A stretch of DNA of 5,177 nt, taken from contig CACZSP010000158.1 in assembly GCA_902783905.1 (NCBI GenBank), forward strand, positions 1-5,177. Reading direction: 5' to 3'. This DNA is from an uncultured Ruminococcus sp. GTDB lineage: Bacteria; Bacillota; Clostridia; Oscillospirales; CAG-272. The first letter of the stretch is position 1; each line of letters begins with the position of its first letter. Under the pieces are notes generated by a model. That model worked only from the letters and a program-made list of their open reading frames with translations, was not told where the DNA came from and ran no database searches. This document shows, one piece after another, positions 1-5,177 of this stretch. A program made the translations under genes and the position numbers.

Positions 1-932
1 CCCGGAATGACGCGGCGGTTCTCCCCCGTGAGAAAATAGCAGTTCGACGTTCCGAAAATGCCGAACATGTCTCCGCTCTCCGACAGTCCCGCCGAAAAAG
101 CTCCGATATGCGCGTCGGGAACGGCGGCCGCCACCGGTATCCCTTCGGGCAGCCCGAATTTCATCGCGGCTTCGCGTGTGACACGTCCCGCCGCTTCTCC
201 CGGATAAACGATCCTTCCGGGACATTTCTTTTCAAACAGATCGCAAAGGCGCGGATCGAGCGCCGAAAGGAACTCGCGGGAAGGATATCCTCGGCCGGGA
301 AGATAACACGATTTGTACGCGGCTATCACGTAACCGACCGTCAGCTCCCCCGTCAGCAGCAGATTGATCCAGTCGCACGCCTCGATAAGCATGTCGGCGG
401 CTTCGTAAACCTCCGGCGCCTCGGCAAATATCTGCCAGGCCTTCGGAAGGAATGCCTCGCTCGACATCTTCCCGCAGACGGTGTCCATCCACGGGTCGCT
501 TTTTCCCGAAAAAGTTTCGTTTATCCTGTCGGCGAACCCTTGCGCGGCGTGATGCTTCCAGAGCTTGCACCAGGCGTGCCTGTTCCCCGCCCATTCGGGA
601 AGGAAGGAAAGCGGAGTGCCGTCCGCTTTCGCGGGAATAACGGTACAGGCGGTAAAGTCGACGCCGATACCGATAATATCCTTTTTATCGACGCCGGATT
701 TTTTTATGACGTCCGGGATTATCGACGCGAGCGTTTCGATATAATCGGCGGGATCCTGCAAAGCCCACAGTTCCGGGAGAGATTCGCCCGTTCCCGGAAG
801 GACCGAGTCTATCACCCCGTGAGCGTATTCGTGTACCGACGACGCGATTTCCCCGCCGTCCGAAACGTCGACCAGTACGGCTCTCCCCGAAAGAGTGCCG
901 AAATCGACTCCTATCGTGTATTTTTTGCTCAT
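1..932 (-). CDS. araB: L-ribulokinase AraB, N-terminal 310 residues (cut by window edge)
   Basis: Phosphorylates L-ribulose to L-ribulose-5-phosphate with ATP, the second step of cytoplasmic L-arabinose breakdown (AraA-AraB-AraD). The frame is open to the left edge, so only 310 codons plus two bases are seen; the family is usually about 540-570 aa. FGGY-kinase features visible: N-terminal phosphate-binding strand IGVDFGTLSGRAVLVDV (7-23), the AraB block WALQDPADYIETL (56-68), GIGVDFTACTVIP (88-100), LPEW (111-114) and LWKHHAAQ (124-131), GYPSREFLSALDP (215-227), the likely catalytic base Asp273 in PDAHIGAF, and the nucleotide-side GTSNC (294-298). These blocks match the Bacillus-type ribulokinase closely. 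Oddities: the segment after the first domain reads VGYVIAAYKSCY (199-210) where I recall NCTAGYKAIW, and SSEA (157-160) replaces SSEW. The ATG at 932 is set by the family N terminus and an AGAGG site 7 nt upstream. Downstream ara genes would lie outside the window. Confidence 0.93.
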   Translation of the reverse strand, partial: MSKKYTIGVDFGTLSGRAVLVDVSDGGEIASSVHEYAHGVIDSVLPGTGESLPELWALQDPADYIETLASIIPDVIKKSGVDKKDIIGIGVDFTACTVIPAKADGTPLSFLPEWAGNRHAWCKLWKHHAAQGFADRINETFSGKSDPWMDTVCGKMSSEAFLPKAWQIFAEAPEVYEAADMLIEACDWINLLLTGELTVGYVIAAYKSCYLPGRGYPSREFLSALDPRLCDLFEKKCPGRIVYPGEAAGRVTREAAMKFGLPEGIPVAAAVPDAHIGAFSAGLSESGDMFGIFGTSNCYFLTGENRRVIP

Positions 933-939
933 GCAGAAA

Positions 940-944
940 CCTCT
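940..944 (-). promoter_or_regulatory. Ribosome binding site of araB
   Basis: AGAGG on the minus strand, separated by 7 nt from the araB ATG at 932. It supports that start over any internal one. No convincing -35/-10 pair was found upstream. Confidence 0.75.
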
Positions 945-1050
945 GACGTTGATGGAGCGCTTTCCCCGCACGCAGCCCGCGCGGTATCGCCGGAACAATT
1001 AATTAATGCGGAACGCGGAATACGGAATTGAAGTTACTGAAAGAAAACGC

Positions 1051-1066
1051 TTCTGTACGTTCAATA
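1051..1066. promoter_or_regulatory. Weak candidate AraR operator-like sequence
   Basis: The minus-strand 16-mer TATTGAACGTACAGAA keeps the central TTG-ACGTACA of the Bacillus AraR box as I recall it (ATTTGTACGTACAAAT), matching 11 of 16 positions. It lies about 120 bp upstream of the araB start, where an arabinose-repressor site would make sense. It also sits inside the right arm of the palindromic repeat, so the resemblance may be a by-product of that repeat. No araR gene is in the window. Confidence 0.25.
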
Positions 1067-1094
1067 ATTCCGAATTCCGTGATTCCGAATTCCG
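1067..1094. repeat. 13-bp direct repeat, period 15 bp
   Basis: ATTCCGAATTCCG occurs at 1067-1079 and again at 1082-1094, joined by TG. It makes up most of the right arm of the larger palindrome and looks like unit expansion within that arm. Only two copies are seen, so it is not an array. Confidence 0.8.
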
Positions 1095-1110
1095 CATCTG
1101 ACGGTTCGCG

Positions 1111-1149
1111 TAAGGAAGACGCCTTCCCGCTTTGCGGGCCGGAAGGCGT
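1111..1149 (-). terminator. Likely Rho-independent terminator after the SPFH gene
   Basis: Nine-bp arms ACGCCTTCC (1119-1127) and GGAAGGCGT (1141-1149) pair perfectly. Inside them CGC/GCG pairs around a TTT loop, with a GGCC bulge on one side. Read on the minus strand the stem is followed by CTTCCTTA, a pyrimidine-rich but imperfect U tract. It lies about 50 bp past the SPFH stop codon and separates that unit from araB. On the plus strand the stem is followed by TTGGG, so termination is more plausible for minus-strand transcripts. Confidence 0.6.
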
Positions 1150-1164
1150 TTGGGACGGGTCGAT

Positions 1165-1185
1165 TAAACCGCTTGCGCCGGTTTA
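1165..1185 (-). other. Small hairpin just after the SPFH stop codon
   Basis: A perfect 7-bp inverted repeat, TAAACCG (1165-1171) and CGGTTTA (1179-1185), with a 7-nt loop, begins 13 bp after the SPFH stop. The minus-strand stem ends in TTTA but is followed by ATCGACC, with no U tract. It is therefore more likely a 3'-end stabilising structure or an accessory to the stronger terminator-like hairpin than a terminator by itself. Confidence 0.45.
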
Positions 1186-1198
1186 TTCGGCAAATCCT

Positions 1199-2533
1199 TT
1201 ACTTCTGGATGTCGTTATCGTCGAATTTATCGCCGCACTCGGGGCAGAACTTGGGCGGATTCTTCGGATCCTCGGGAACCCATCCGCACTTGTCGCAGCG
1301 GTAGAGCGGAGCGTCGGCGGGCTTCTTCTCGCCGCATTCCTGGCAGAATTTGCCGAGATTTACCTTGCCGCACTTGGGGCAGGTCCATCCGGCCTGCGGG
1401 ACCGGCTTCTTTTCACCGCACTCGGTGCAGAAATTGCCGGTCGCGGCGGCTCCGCACTTGGGGCAGGTCCATCCGGCTGCCGCGGGAGCCGCGGGAGCGG
1501 CTTTCGCTTCCTCAGCCTTCTTCTCGGCGGCCATCGCGTAATAGTTCTGGGCGGCTCCGGCGGCTCCGGTGTTCATCGCCATTCCCATGCCCATAAAGCC
1601 GGTCATGGCTCCTCCGGCGTTGCCGGCGGCGGTCTTCATTGCGTCGCCCTGAGCGCCGACGAGATGCGCGCCCGCCATTCCGGGATCGCGGAACATCGCG
1701 GTTCTCTGGGCTTCCTTGATCATCTTCTGATCTTCCTCGGGGATGGTCACCGAGTTCAGGGCGATACGGGCGATCTCGAGTCCGCGCATGTCGGCCCACA
1801 GAGGATTGAGGACCTCCTGCATGGCGTTCTTCAGATCGTCGTTGTGCTTGATGATCTGGTTCGGGCGGAGCTCAAGATCCGAAAGAGTGCCGACCGCGGG
1901 CTGAAGGGCGTCGATGAACTCGATCTTCAGCTGACCGTCAATCTCGCTTCTTTTGAACGAGTCTTTGACGTTGGCGCAGACGTTGGTGTAGAAGAGAATC
2001 GGGTTGACGATTTTGTAGGAATAGATTCCCGAGCAGCGGAGAGAGACGTCGACGTCGAGTCCGATCTTGGAATCTACTACGCGGAAGGGAACGGGGTTTG
2101 CGGTTCCGAATTTGTTGTCCATGATCTCCTTCGTGTTGAAGTAGTAGACTCTCTGGTCTTTTCCGGTGTCTCCGCCGAAAGTGAACCTTCTGCCGATCGC
2201 CTTGAAGGTCTCAAGGATGGATTTTCCGAGCGATCCGGCAAAGATGCTGGGTTCGGTCGACGCGTCCCAGGTAAAGGCGCCGGCCTCGGCGCAGAGCTCG
2301 ACGACCTTGCCCTGCTCGACGATGATCATGCACTGACCTTCGTTAACGGCTACCACCGAGCCGTTCGAAATGATGTTGTCCTCGCCTTTGGTGTTGGAGG
2401 AGCGGGAAGAGGTTCTCTTCTGGCCCTTCACGACGAGTGTGTCCATCGGGATCGCGTCACAGTAAAAATATTCCTTCCACTGATCGGCAAGTACGCCTCC
2501 GACGGCGCCGGTGATTGCTTTGATAAGTCCCAT
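1199..2533 (-). CDS. ydjI: SPFH-domain protein with three C-terminal zinc ribbons (YdjI/COG4260 type)
   Basis: 444 aa, stomatin/prohibitin-type scaffold. The N terminus MGLIKAITGAVGGVLADQWK is the glycine-rich, probably amphipathic helix typical of YdjI proteins; there is no transmembrane segment. The SPFH region spans about 25-270 (VAVNEGQCMIIVEQGKVVEL at 61-80, GLEIARIALNSVTIP at 251-265). A Gly/Ala/Met-rich linker follows (285-353, with GFMGMGMAMN), then three ribbons: Cys357/360/369/372, Cys385/388/397/400 and Cys413/416/430/433. Ribbons 1 and 2 are near copies. Bacillus YdjI is known to act at the membrane with YdjG, YdjH and PspA; a similar membrane-stress or microdomain role is inferred. 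It is the third gene of an apparent operon, 41 bp after the membrane protein. The ATG at 2533 is chosen because of AAAGGA 7 nt upstream and the family N terminus; the longer open frame to 2875 is antisense-free but overlaps the upstream gene and lacks family sequence. The symbol is by family resemblance. Confidence 0.9.
   Translation of the reverse strand: MGLIKAITGAVGGVLADQWKEYFYCDAIPMDTLVVKGQKRTSSRSSNTKGEDNIISNGSVVAVNEGQCMIIVEQGKVVELCAEAGAFTWDASTEPSIFAGSLGKSILETFKAIGRRFTFGGDTGKDQRVYYFNTKEIMDNKFGTANPVPFRVVDSKIGLDVDVSLRCSGIYSYKIVNPILFYTNVCANVKDSFKRSEIDGQLKIEFIDALQPAVGTLSDLELRPNQIIKHNDDLKNAMQEVLNPLWADMRGLEIARIALNSVTIPEEDQKMIKEAQRTAMFRDPGMAGAHLVGAQGDAMKTAAGNAGGAMTGFMGMGMAMNTGAAGAAQNYYAMAAEKKAEEAKAAPAAPAAAGWTCPKCGAAATGNFCTECGEKKPVPQAGWTCPKCGKVNLGKFCQECGEKKPADAPLYRCDKCGWVPEDPKNPPKFCPECGDKFDDNDIQK
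1368..1477 (-). repeat. Duplicated zinc-ribbon coding unit (84-bp period)
   Basis: An identical 26-bp stretch occurs at 1368-1393 and 1452-1477, exactly 84 bp apart. It encodes the AGWTCPKCG entry of zinc ribbons 1 and 2 of the SPFH protein. The following GNFCTECGEKKP and GKFCQECGEKKP segments are also close copies at the protein level, which indicates an in-frame tandem duplication of one 28-residue ribbon. Confidence 0.85.
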
Positions 2534-2574
2534 TTTTGTTTCCTTTCTTTGGTGTTTTATTTGATTTTTTATTT
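2534..2574 (-). promoter_or_regulatory. A-rich leader and ribosome site of the SPFH gene
   Basis: The 41 bp between the membrane-protein stop codon and the SPFH start contain only 8 G/C bases in otherwise GC-rich DNA. On the minus strand the leader is dominated by A, ending in AAAGAAAGGA (2541-2550) with a 7-nt spacer AACAAAA to the ATG. Such an unstructured leader with a strong ribosome site would favour efficient translation, so the SPFH protein may be made in excess over its operon partners. I see no clear promoter or terminator in it. Confidence 0.6.
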
Positions 2575-4701
2575 TTATTCCGTGATAACGCTGTCGGCAG
2601 GGGCGGGATTCTCCTGAGGGATCTCCGTCTCGGTATAATCGAATCCCAGCACTCTCCAGCCGTCCGCTCCTCTGAAAATCAGAAGGGACATCCGGACTCC
2701 GAACGATTCGGTGACCGCCTCCGGCGATCCCTCCGGAGCGGGGCCGGGATTGTCGGGATCGGCGCCTTCCGGCGGCTGATCCTCCTCCTGACCCGGAGCG
2801 GGATCCTGAGCGCCGGGCACGTCTTCGGGATAGTTCCCGCGGTAGGCGACCGCGGTCAGCAGAAGCCCCGTGCACTCCTCTCCGTATCTTACGAACCGCT
2901 CGATCACGGCGGGACCGACGCCCGACACGTCGTATCCCGGAAGGAGATTAACCTCCCGGTAGGACTCCATGACCCCGATGTATCCGGCGGTTCCTTCTAT
3001 CATCTTGGCCAGAAGGGCGTCGTAGTTATTGTTGAAAGCGTCGGCGTTGGAGCGGTCCGTCATTCCCCCTCCCCCGCTGACGTATCTTACGTAATCGGCG
3101 AGGTACTCCTCAGCGGCGGCAAGCGCGCCCGCGTCGGGCGACTCTCCGTCGGATGCCGGAAGATCGTATTCCACCCGTACGTCGAAGCCTTCGGTGCGCT
3201 CGGTTGCGGGAGTCAGCTCCTTTCCGTCGAGCGTTGCTCTGACCACCGGGACGGCAAGATATCCGGAGCAGCGGTAGCAGTCGAACCCGGGAGTGAATCC
3301 CGAACCGGGAAGCCCTCCGCTTCCATATTTTCCCCAGAAGGTGCCTCCGTCGGCAAGAAGTTCTCCTCCCCCGGCGGGCAGAAGCGCCGATTCGCCGGCG
3401 GGTCTGCCGTTTACCGTTACCGACGCTCCCGACGGAACGGTGACGGTGACGGTGTATCTGCATTCGGGCGGGGTTTCGAAAACATACTCGTTTCCGTTTT
3501 CCGAAAGGAGCGCTATCTCCTTCCCTCCCGCCTCCGCGCGGACCGACGGCTTTCCCGTCAGTCCCTTTACCGTCCATACCGACAGCTCGGGTAGGGTCCC
3601 GGTACCTCCGTCGTCAAGTGAACCGAGTTCACCGTATACGGTTTCCCGCGACGCCCAGCTCTCGTCGAGCTCGACGCCCCCGACGTAACCCTTCGCTCCC
3701 GCCGGAACCGTGACTTTCACGTCGTGCAGCAGCGAGTCCGGGAATCTGAACCAGCATCCGTCGGCGGTGTCCACCCTTTCGAGTTCCGTTCCCGAAAGAG
3801 AGGCGGAAAAAGCGGGCTGGAAGTAAATATCGTCAAAGATCAGTTCGGTGCAGTTTTCCGGAGCGTTCTCCTCGGCGACCGACAGACCCGGGTAGCATAC
3901 CTTTTTTTCTGACGCCGCGCCGCCCGAATACACGACGGAGTTGATCCGGAGCTCCGCGCCGTCGGGAACGGTCACCCGAAGGCGGAGAAACGCCACGCCG
4001 GAAAAATACGATCTGTCGAATTCGAGGCGTCCGATCTCCCATTCCCCCGAATCCCCGACAACCGTGCGGGTGCGGTTGAGAGTCATCCGCGCGAAGCGGA
4101 CCCCGTCGGAAAAGAGGAGAAAGGTGTTATCCTCTCCGCCGACGTCGGGCAGGTAAGTCACCCTTCCCGGGGTGAAAGCGGGTGAGAGGATCTCGGCGGC
4201 AAGTTTCGCCGCGTCCTCGTAAGGCGGATAGGTCTCCGGCAGTCTCGACCGCAGCAGCGTCCGCCAGCCGTCGGCGTCGGTGGAGGAGACAAGCCCGTCC
4301 ATAAAGGCCTCCGGCGTGCCTTCGGCATATATTCCGGATAATATCCAGAACACCGCGGACGCGGCAAGTACAAGAACAAGCAGAACTCCGGTTATTATCG
4401 CGAGAATCCGGAAATATCCGCCCTTCGCCGGCGCTCTCCTTTTCGCCTTTTCGTATCCGTAATAGCGACGCAGTCCCGAATCGGCGTCGGCCGACTCGGC
4501 CGCGGACATACGCGCGTAAATGTTCCCCGAAACGTCGTCGGGCGGTCCTCCCGATTCGGAGTACCCGCGCATCTTTTCGTCCATTTCCTTTTCGGGGACC
4601 GCGTCGACGGTTTCCTCCGGATCGTTGGCCTGAACGGTTTCTTCGGGAGCGGTTACCGGAAGAATCTCCTCCGGAGCGGCGTTGTTTTTCTTCCTGCTCA
4701 T
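2575..4701 (-). CDS. Single-pass membrane protein with triplicated extracellular module
   Basis: 708 aa, not assigned to a named family. Residues 1-95 are acidic and low-complexity (PEETV twice) and end in a basic patch KAKRRAPAK. One strong membrane helix follows at about 97-123 (FRILAIITGVLLVLVLAASA), predicting an inside N terminus and a large outer part. Outside, VTVPxGA recurs at 243-249, 330-336 and 420-426; each copy is followed some 55-70 residues later by a P-x-(V/F)-x-A-x-x-x-G-x-E-(L/I) signature (QPAFSASLSGTEL, KPSVRAEAGGKEI, VPVVRATLDGKEL). The C-terminal part (about 524-690) resembles an NTF2-like fold, interrupted by an acidic Pro-rich stretch at 628-662. The overall plan (short cytoplasmic part, one helix, repeated beta-rich domains, NTF2-like end) recalls TcaA/YvbJ-type envelope proteins, but the usual N-terminal zinc ribbon is missing. 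Start ATG 4701 has GGAGG 7 nt upstream and overlaps the preceding stop by 4 bp. Partner role for the SPFH protein is inferred from context. Confidence 0.85.
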   Translation of the reverse strand: MSRKKNNAAPEEILPVTAPEETVQANDPEETVDAVPEKEMDEKMRGYSESGGPPDDVSGNIYARMSAAESADADSGLRRYYGYEKAKRRAPAKGGYFRILAIITGVLLVLVLAASAVFWILSGIYAEGTPEAFMDGLVSSTDADGWRTLLRSRLPETYPPYEDAAKLAAEILSPAFTPGRVTYLPDVGGEDNTFLLFSDGVRFARMTLNRTRTVVGDSGEWEIGRLEFDRSYFSGVAFLRLRVTVPDGAELRINSVVYSGGAASEKKVCYPGLSVAEENAPENCTELIFDDIYFQPAFSASLSGTELERVDTADGCWFRFPDSLLHDVKVTVPAGAKGYVGGVELDESWASRETVYGELGSLDDGGTGTLPELSVWTVKGLTGKPSVRAEAGGKEIALLSENGNEYVFETPPECRYTVTVTVPSGASVTVNGRPAGESALLPAGGGELLADGGTFWGKYGSGGLPGSGFTPGFDCYRCSGYLAVPVVRATLDGKELTPATERTEGFDVRVEYDLPASDGESPDAGALAAAEEYLADYVRYVSGGGGMTDRSNADAFNNNYDALLAKMIEGTAGYIGVMESYREVNLLPGYDVSGVGPAVIERFVRYGEECTGLLLTAVAYRGNYPEDVPGAQDPAPGQEEDQPPEGADPDNPGPAPEGSPEAVTESFGVRMSLLIFRGADGWRVLGFDYTETEIPQENPAPADSVITE

Positions 4702-4713
4702 CCGGCGTCCTCC
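4698..4713 (-). promoter_or_regulatory. ATGA overlap and ribosome site coupling two genes
   Basis: The TGA of the NAGPA-like gene (4700-4698) overlaps the ATG of the membrane protein (4701-4699) in the sequence ATGA. GGAGG at 4713-4709 lies 7 nt before that ATG, inside the upstream coding region. This is the usual layout for translational coupling and indicates co-transcription and roughly matched synthesis of the two proteins. Confidence 0.85.
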
Positions 4714-5177
4714 GTCCCGCGGACGGGTATCAGGCGGTATCCCGTCGATCCGCCGAATTCTGCGACCTTTTCTCCGTCCGCGAGGAATTCACCCGCGGGA
4801 CGCAGCGCGACCGCCGTAACGGCACCGTACCCGTACATAACGGCGGCAAGCTCTCCGTAGGTGATGCCGCAGGGATAAACCGAAGACGAAACCGCGGCGA
4901 AAACGATAAAGCTCCCGTCCGCGCGCATTCCGAGCGCGGCACGCGACGCATAGCCGCCTCCGAGATCGGCACACGGCTTTCCCCCGGACACGAGCAGCCT
5001 GTCGGCCGAAATTCCCCATAGGAATCCGGCGTTTGCCGCTTCGGCTGCCGTCATCAGGCCGGCGTTCATTCTTCCGTCGGAACCGATACCGGCAAAACAG
5101 AATCTGTCCTGCGGCCCGTCTCCGACGTACGTGAGACAGTCTCCGATAAACACGGCGTCCTGGGACCCGGACAGCCC
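4698..5177 (-). CDS. Phosphodiester glycosidase (NAGPA/DUF2233)-like protein, C-terminal part
   Basis: Only the last 159 codons are visible; the frame is open to the right edge, so the real start lies outside. A GTG at 5153 is in frame but has no reason to be the start. Visible residues carry the NAGPA pattern: MTAAEAANAGFLWGISADRLLVSGGKP (42-68), SRAALGMRADGSFIVFAAV (78-96), GITYGELAAVMYGYGAVTAVAL (104-125) and a closing strand TGYRLIPV (145-152). Family members cleave sugar-phosphodiester bonds, as in the lysosomal uncovering enzyme, or act on bacterial envelope polymers. Here the position normally holding the Asp-Gly-Gly-Gly-Ser signature after the A-x-x-L strand reads RPAGEF (126-131), so the visible part lacks the usual active-site segment and may be a binding or structural relative. 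First visible gene of the operon and translationally coupled to the membrane protein. Secretion cannot be judged because the N terminus is missing. Confidence 0.7.
   Translation of the reverse strand, partial: GLSGSQDAVFIGDCLTYVGDGPQDRFCFAGIGSDGRMNAGLMTAAEAANAGFLWGISADRLLVSGGKPCADLGGGYASRAALGMRADGSFIVFAAVSSSVYPCGITYGELAAVMYGYGAVTAVALRPAGEFLADGEKVAEFGGSTGYRLIPVRGTEDAG

Larger units (their letters stand above)
1006..1097. repeat. 92-bp imperfect palindromic intergenic repeat
   Basis: The element begins ATGCGGAA (1006-1013) and ends with its exact complement TTCCGCAT (1090-1097). Going inward, the left arm CGGAAT, ACGGAATT, TTGAA, GAAAG is mirrored by the right arm in the same order, around a loop AAAACG (1044-1049). 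The right arm (1050-1097) is about 10 nt longer because it holds an extra copy of the CGGAATT unit. Both arms are built from short GGAATT-type units, unlike the flanking coding DNA, and the left end abuts an AATTAATTAAT tract (997-1007). As RNA either strand could fold into a long hairpin. It could be a dispersed REP/MITE-like repeat or a local structure between the SPFH and araB units. No transposase or clear target-site duplication is visible. Confidence 0.7.

Noticed and set aside
108..1031. 307-codon open frame on the plus strand
   Set aside because: It lies antisense to the clearly recognisable araB, has an Arg-rich composition with no family sequence, and has no convincing ribosome site. 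It is a by-product of GC-rich coding DNA with few stops.
996..1066. Promoter for araB (TTGAAC as -35, or ATTAAT near 1002-1007 as -10)
   Set aside because: TTGAAC has no acceptable -10 at 16-18 bp, and the AT-rich ATTAAT has no -35-like hexamer at the right distance. A promoter must exist, but I cannot place it.
1067..1094. Possible CRISPR-like short repeats
   Set aside because: There are only two 13-bp copies separated by 2 bp, with no spacers; they are part of the palindromic element.
1028..2617. 529-codon open frame on the plus strand
   Set aside because: It is antisense to the SPFH gene across its whole length. The protein is low-complexity Gly/Leu/Val/Asp-rich without motifs, and it runs through the terminator and palindrome.
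2534..2875. Upstream extension of the SPFH frame to 2875
   Set aside because: The extra residues are Arg/Ser/Gly-rich, overlap the 3' end of the membrane-protein gene, and precede the well-conserved MGLIKAITGAVGG start that has its own ribosome site.
2536..3594. 352-codon open frame on the plus strand
   Set aside because: It is antisense to the membrane-protein gene, and its composition is typical of an opposite-strand shadow with no recognisable domain.
5151..5153. GTG at 5153 as start of the NAGPA-like gene
   Set aside because: The frame stays open to the window edge, the sequence lacks a signal peptide at that point, and the visible part is only the C-terminal portion of the fold.

Overview
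All recognisable genes in this window lie on the minus strand, so transcription runs from the right edge toward the left. The DNA looks GC-rich and has strong AGGAGG-type ribosome sites about 7 nt before each visible start. The kinase reads as the Bacillus/Clostridium type of L-ribulokinase, and the SPFH protein is of the Firmicutes YdjI type. Together these suggest an uncultivated or little-studied GC-rich Clostridia-like Firmicute. This is an inference from style and family affinity, not a proven placement.

Layout in transcription order. (1) 5177-4698: the C-terminal 159 codons of a phosphodiester-glycosidase (NAGPA/DUF2233)-like protein, cut by the window edge, whose usual Asp-Gly-Gly-Gly-Ser segment is not recognisable. 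(2) 4701-2575: a 708-aa single-pass membrane protein that overlaps gene 1 by 4 bp (ATGA). Its outer part carries a triplicated module of about 90 residues and a C-terminal NTF2-like region split by an acidic proline-rich insert. (3) 2533-1199: a 444-aa SPFH (stomatin/prohibitin) protein of the YdjI/COG4260 type with three C-terminal zinc ribbons, preceded by a 41-bp A-rich leader. (4) 1198-933: an intergenic region with two hairpins (one likely terminator), a 92-bp imperfect palindrome and a weak AraR-box-like sequence. (5) 932-1: the N-terminal 310 codons of L-ribulokinase (araB), cut by the left edge.

Genes 1-3 look like one operon. In Bacillus subtilis, YdjI (SPFH plus zinc ribbon) works with membrane partners and PspA at the stressed membrane. 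By analogy, the 708-aa protein is a candidate membrane partner for the SPFH protein here, with the NAGPA-like protein as a third component. The araB gene appears to be a separate transcription unit for L-arabinose use, probably continuing beyond the left edge. The most novel-looking part is the three-gene set of degenerate NAGPA fold, repeat-bearing membrane protein and triple-zinc-ribbon SPFH protein.
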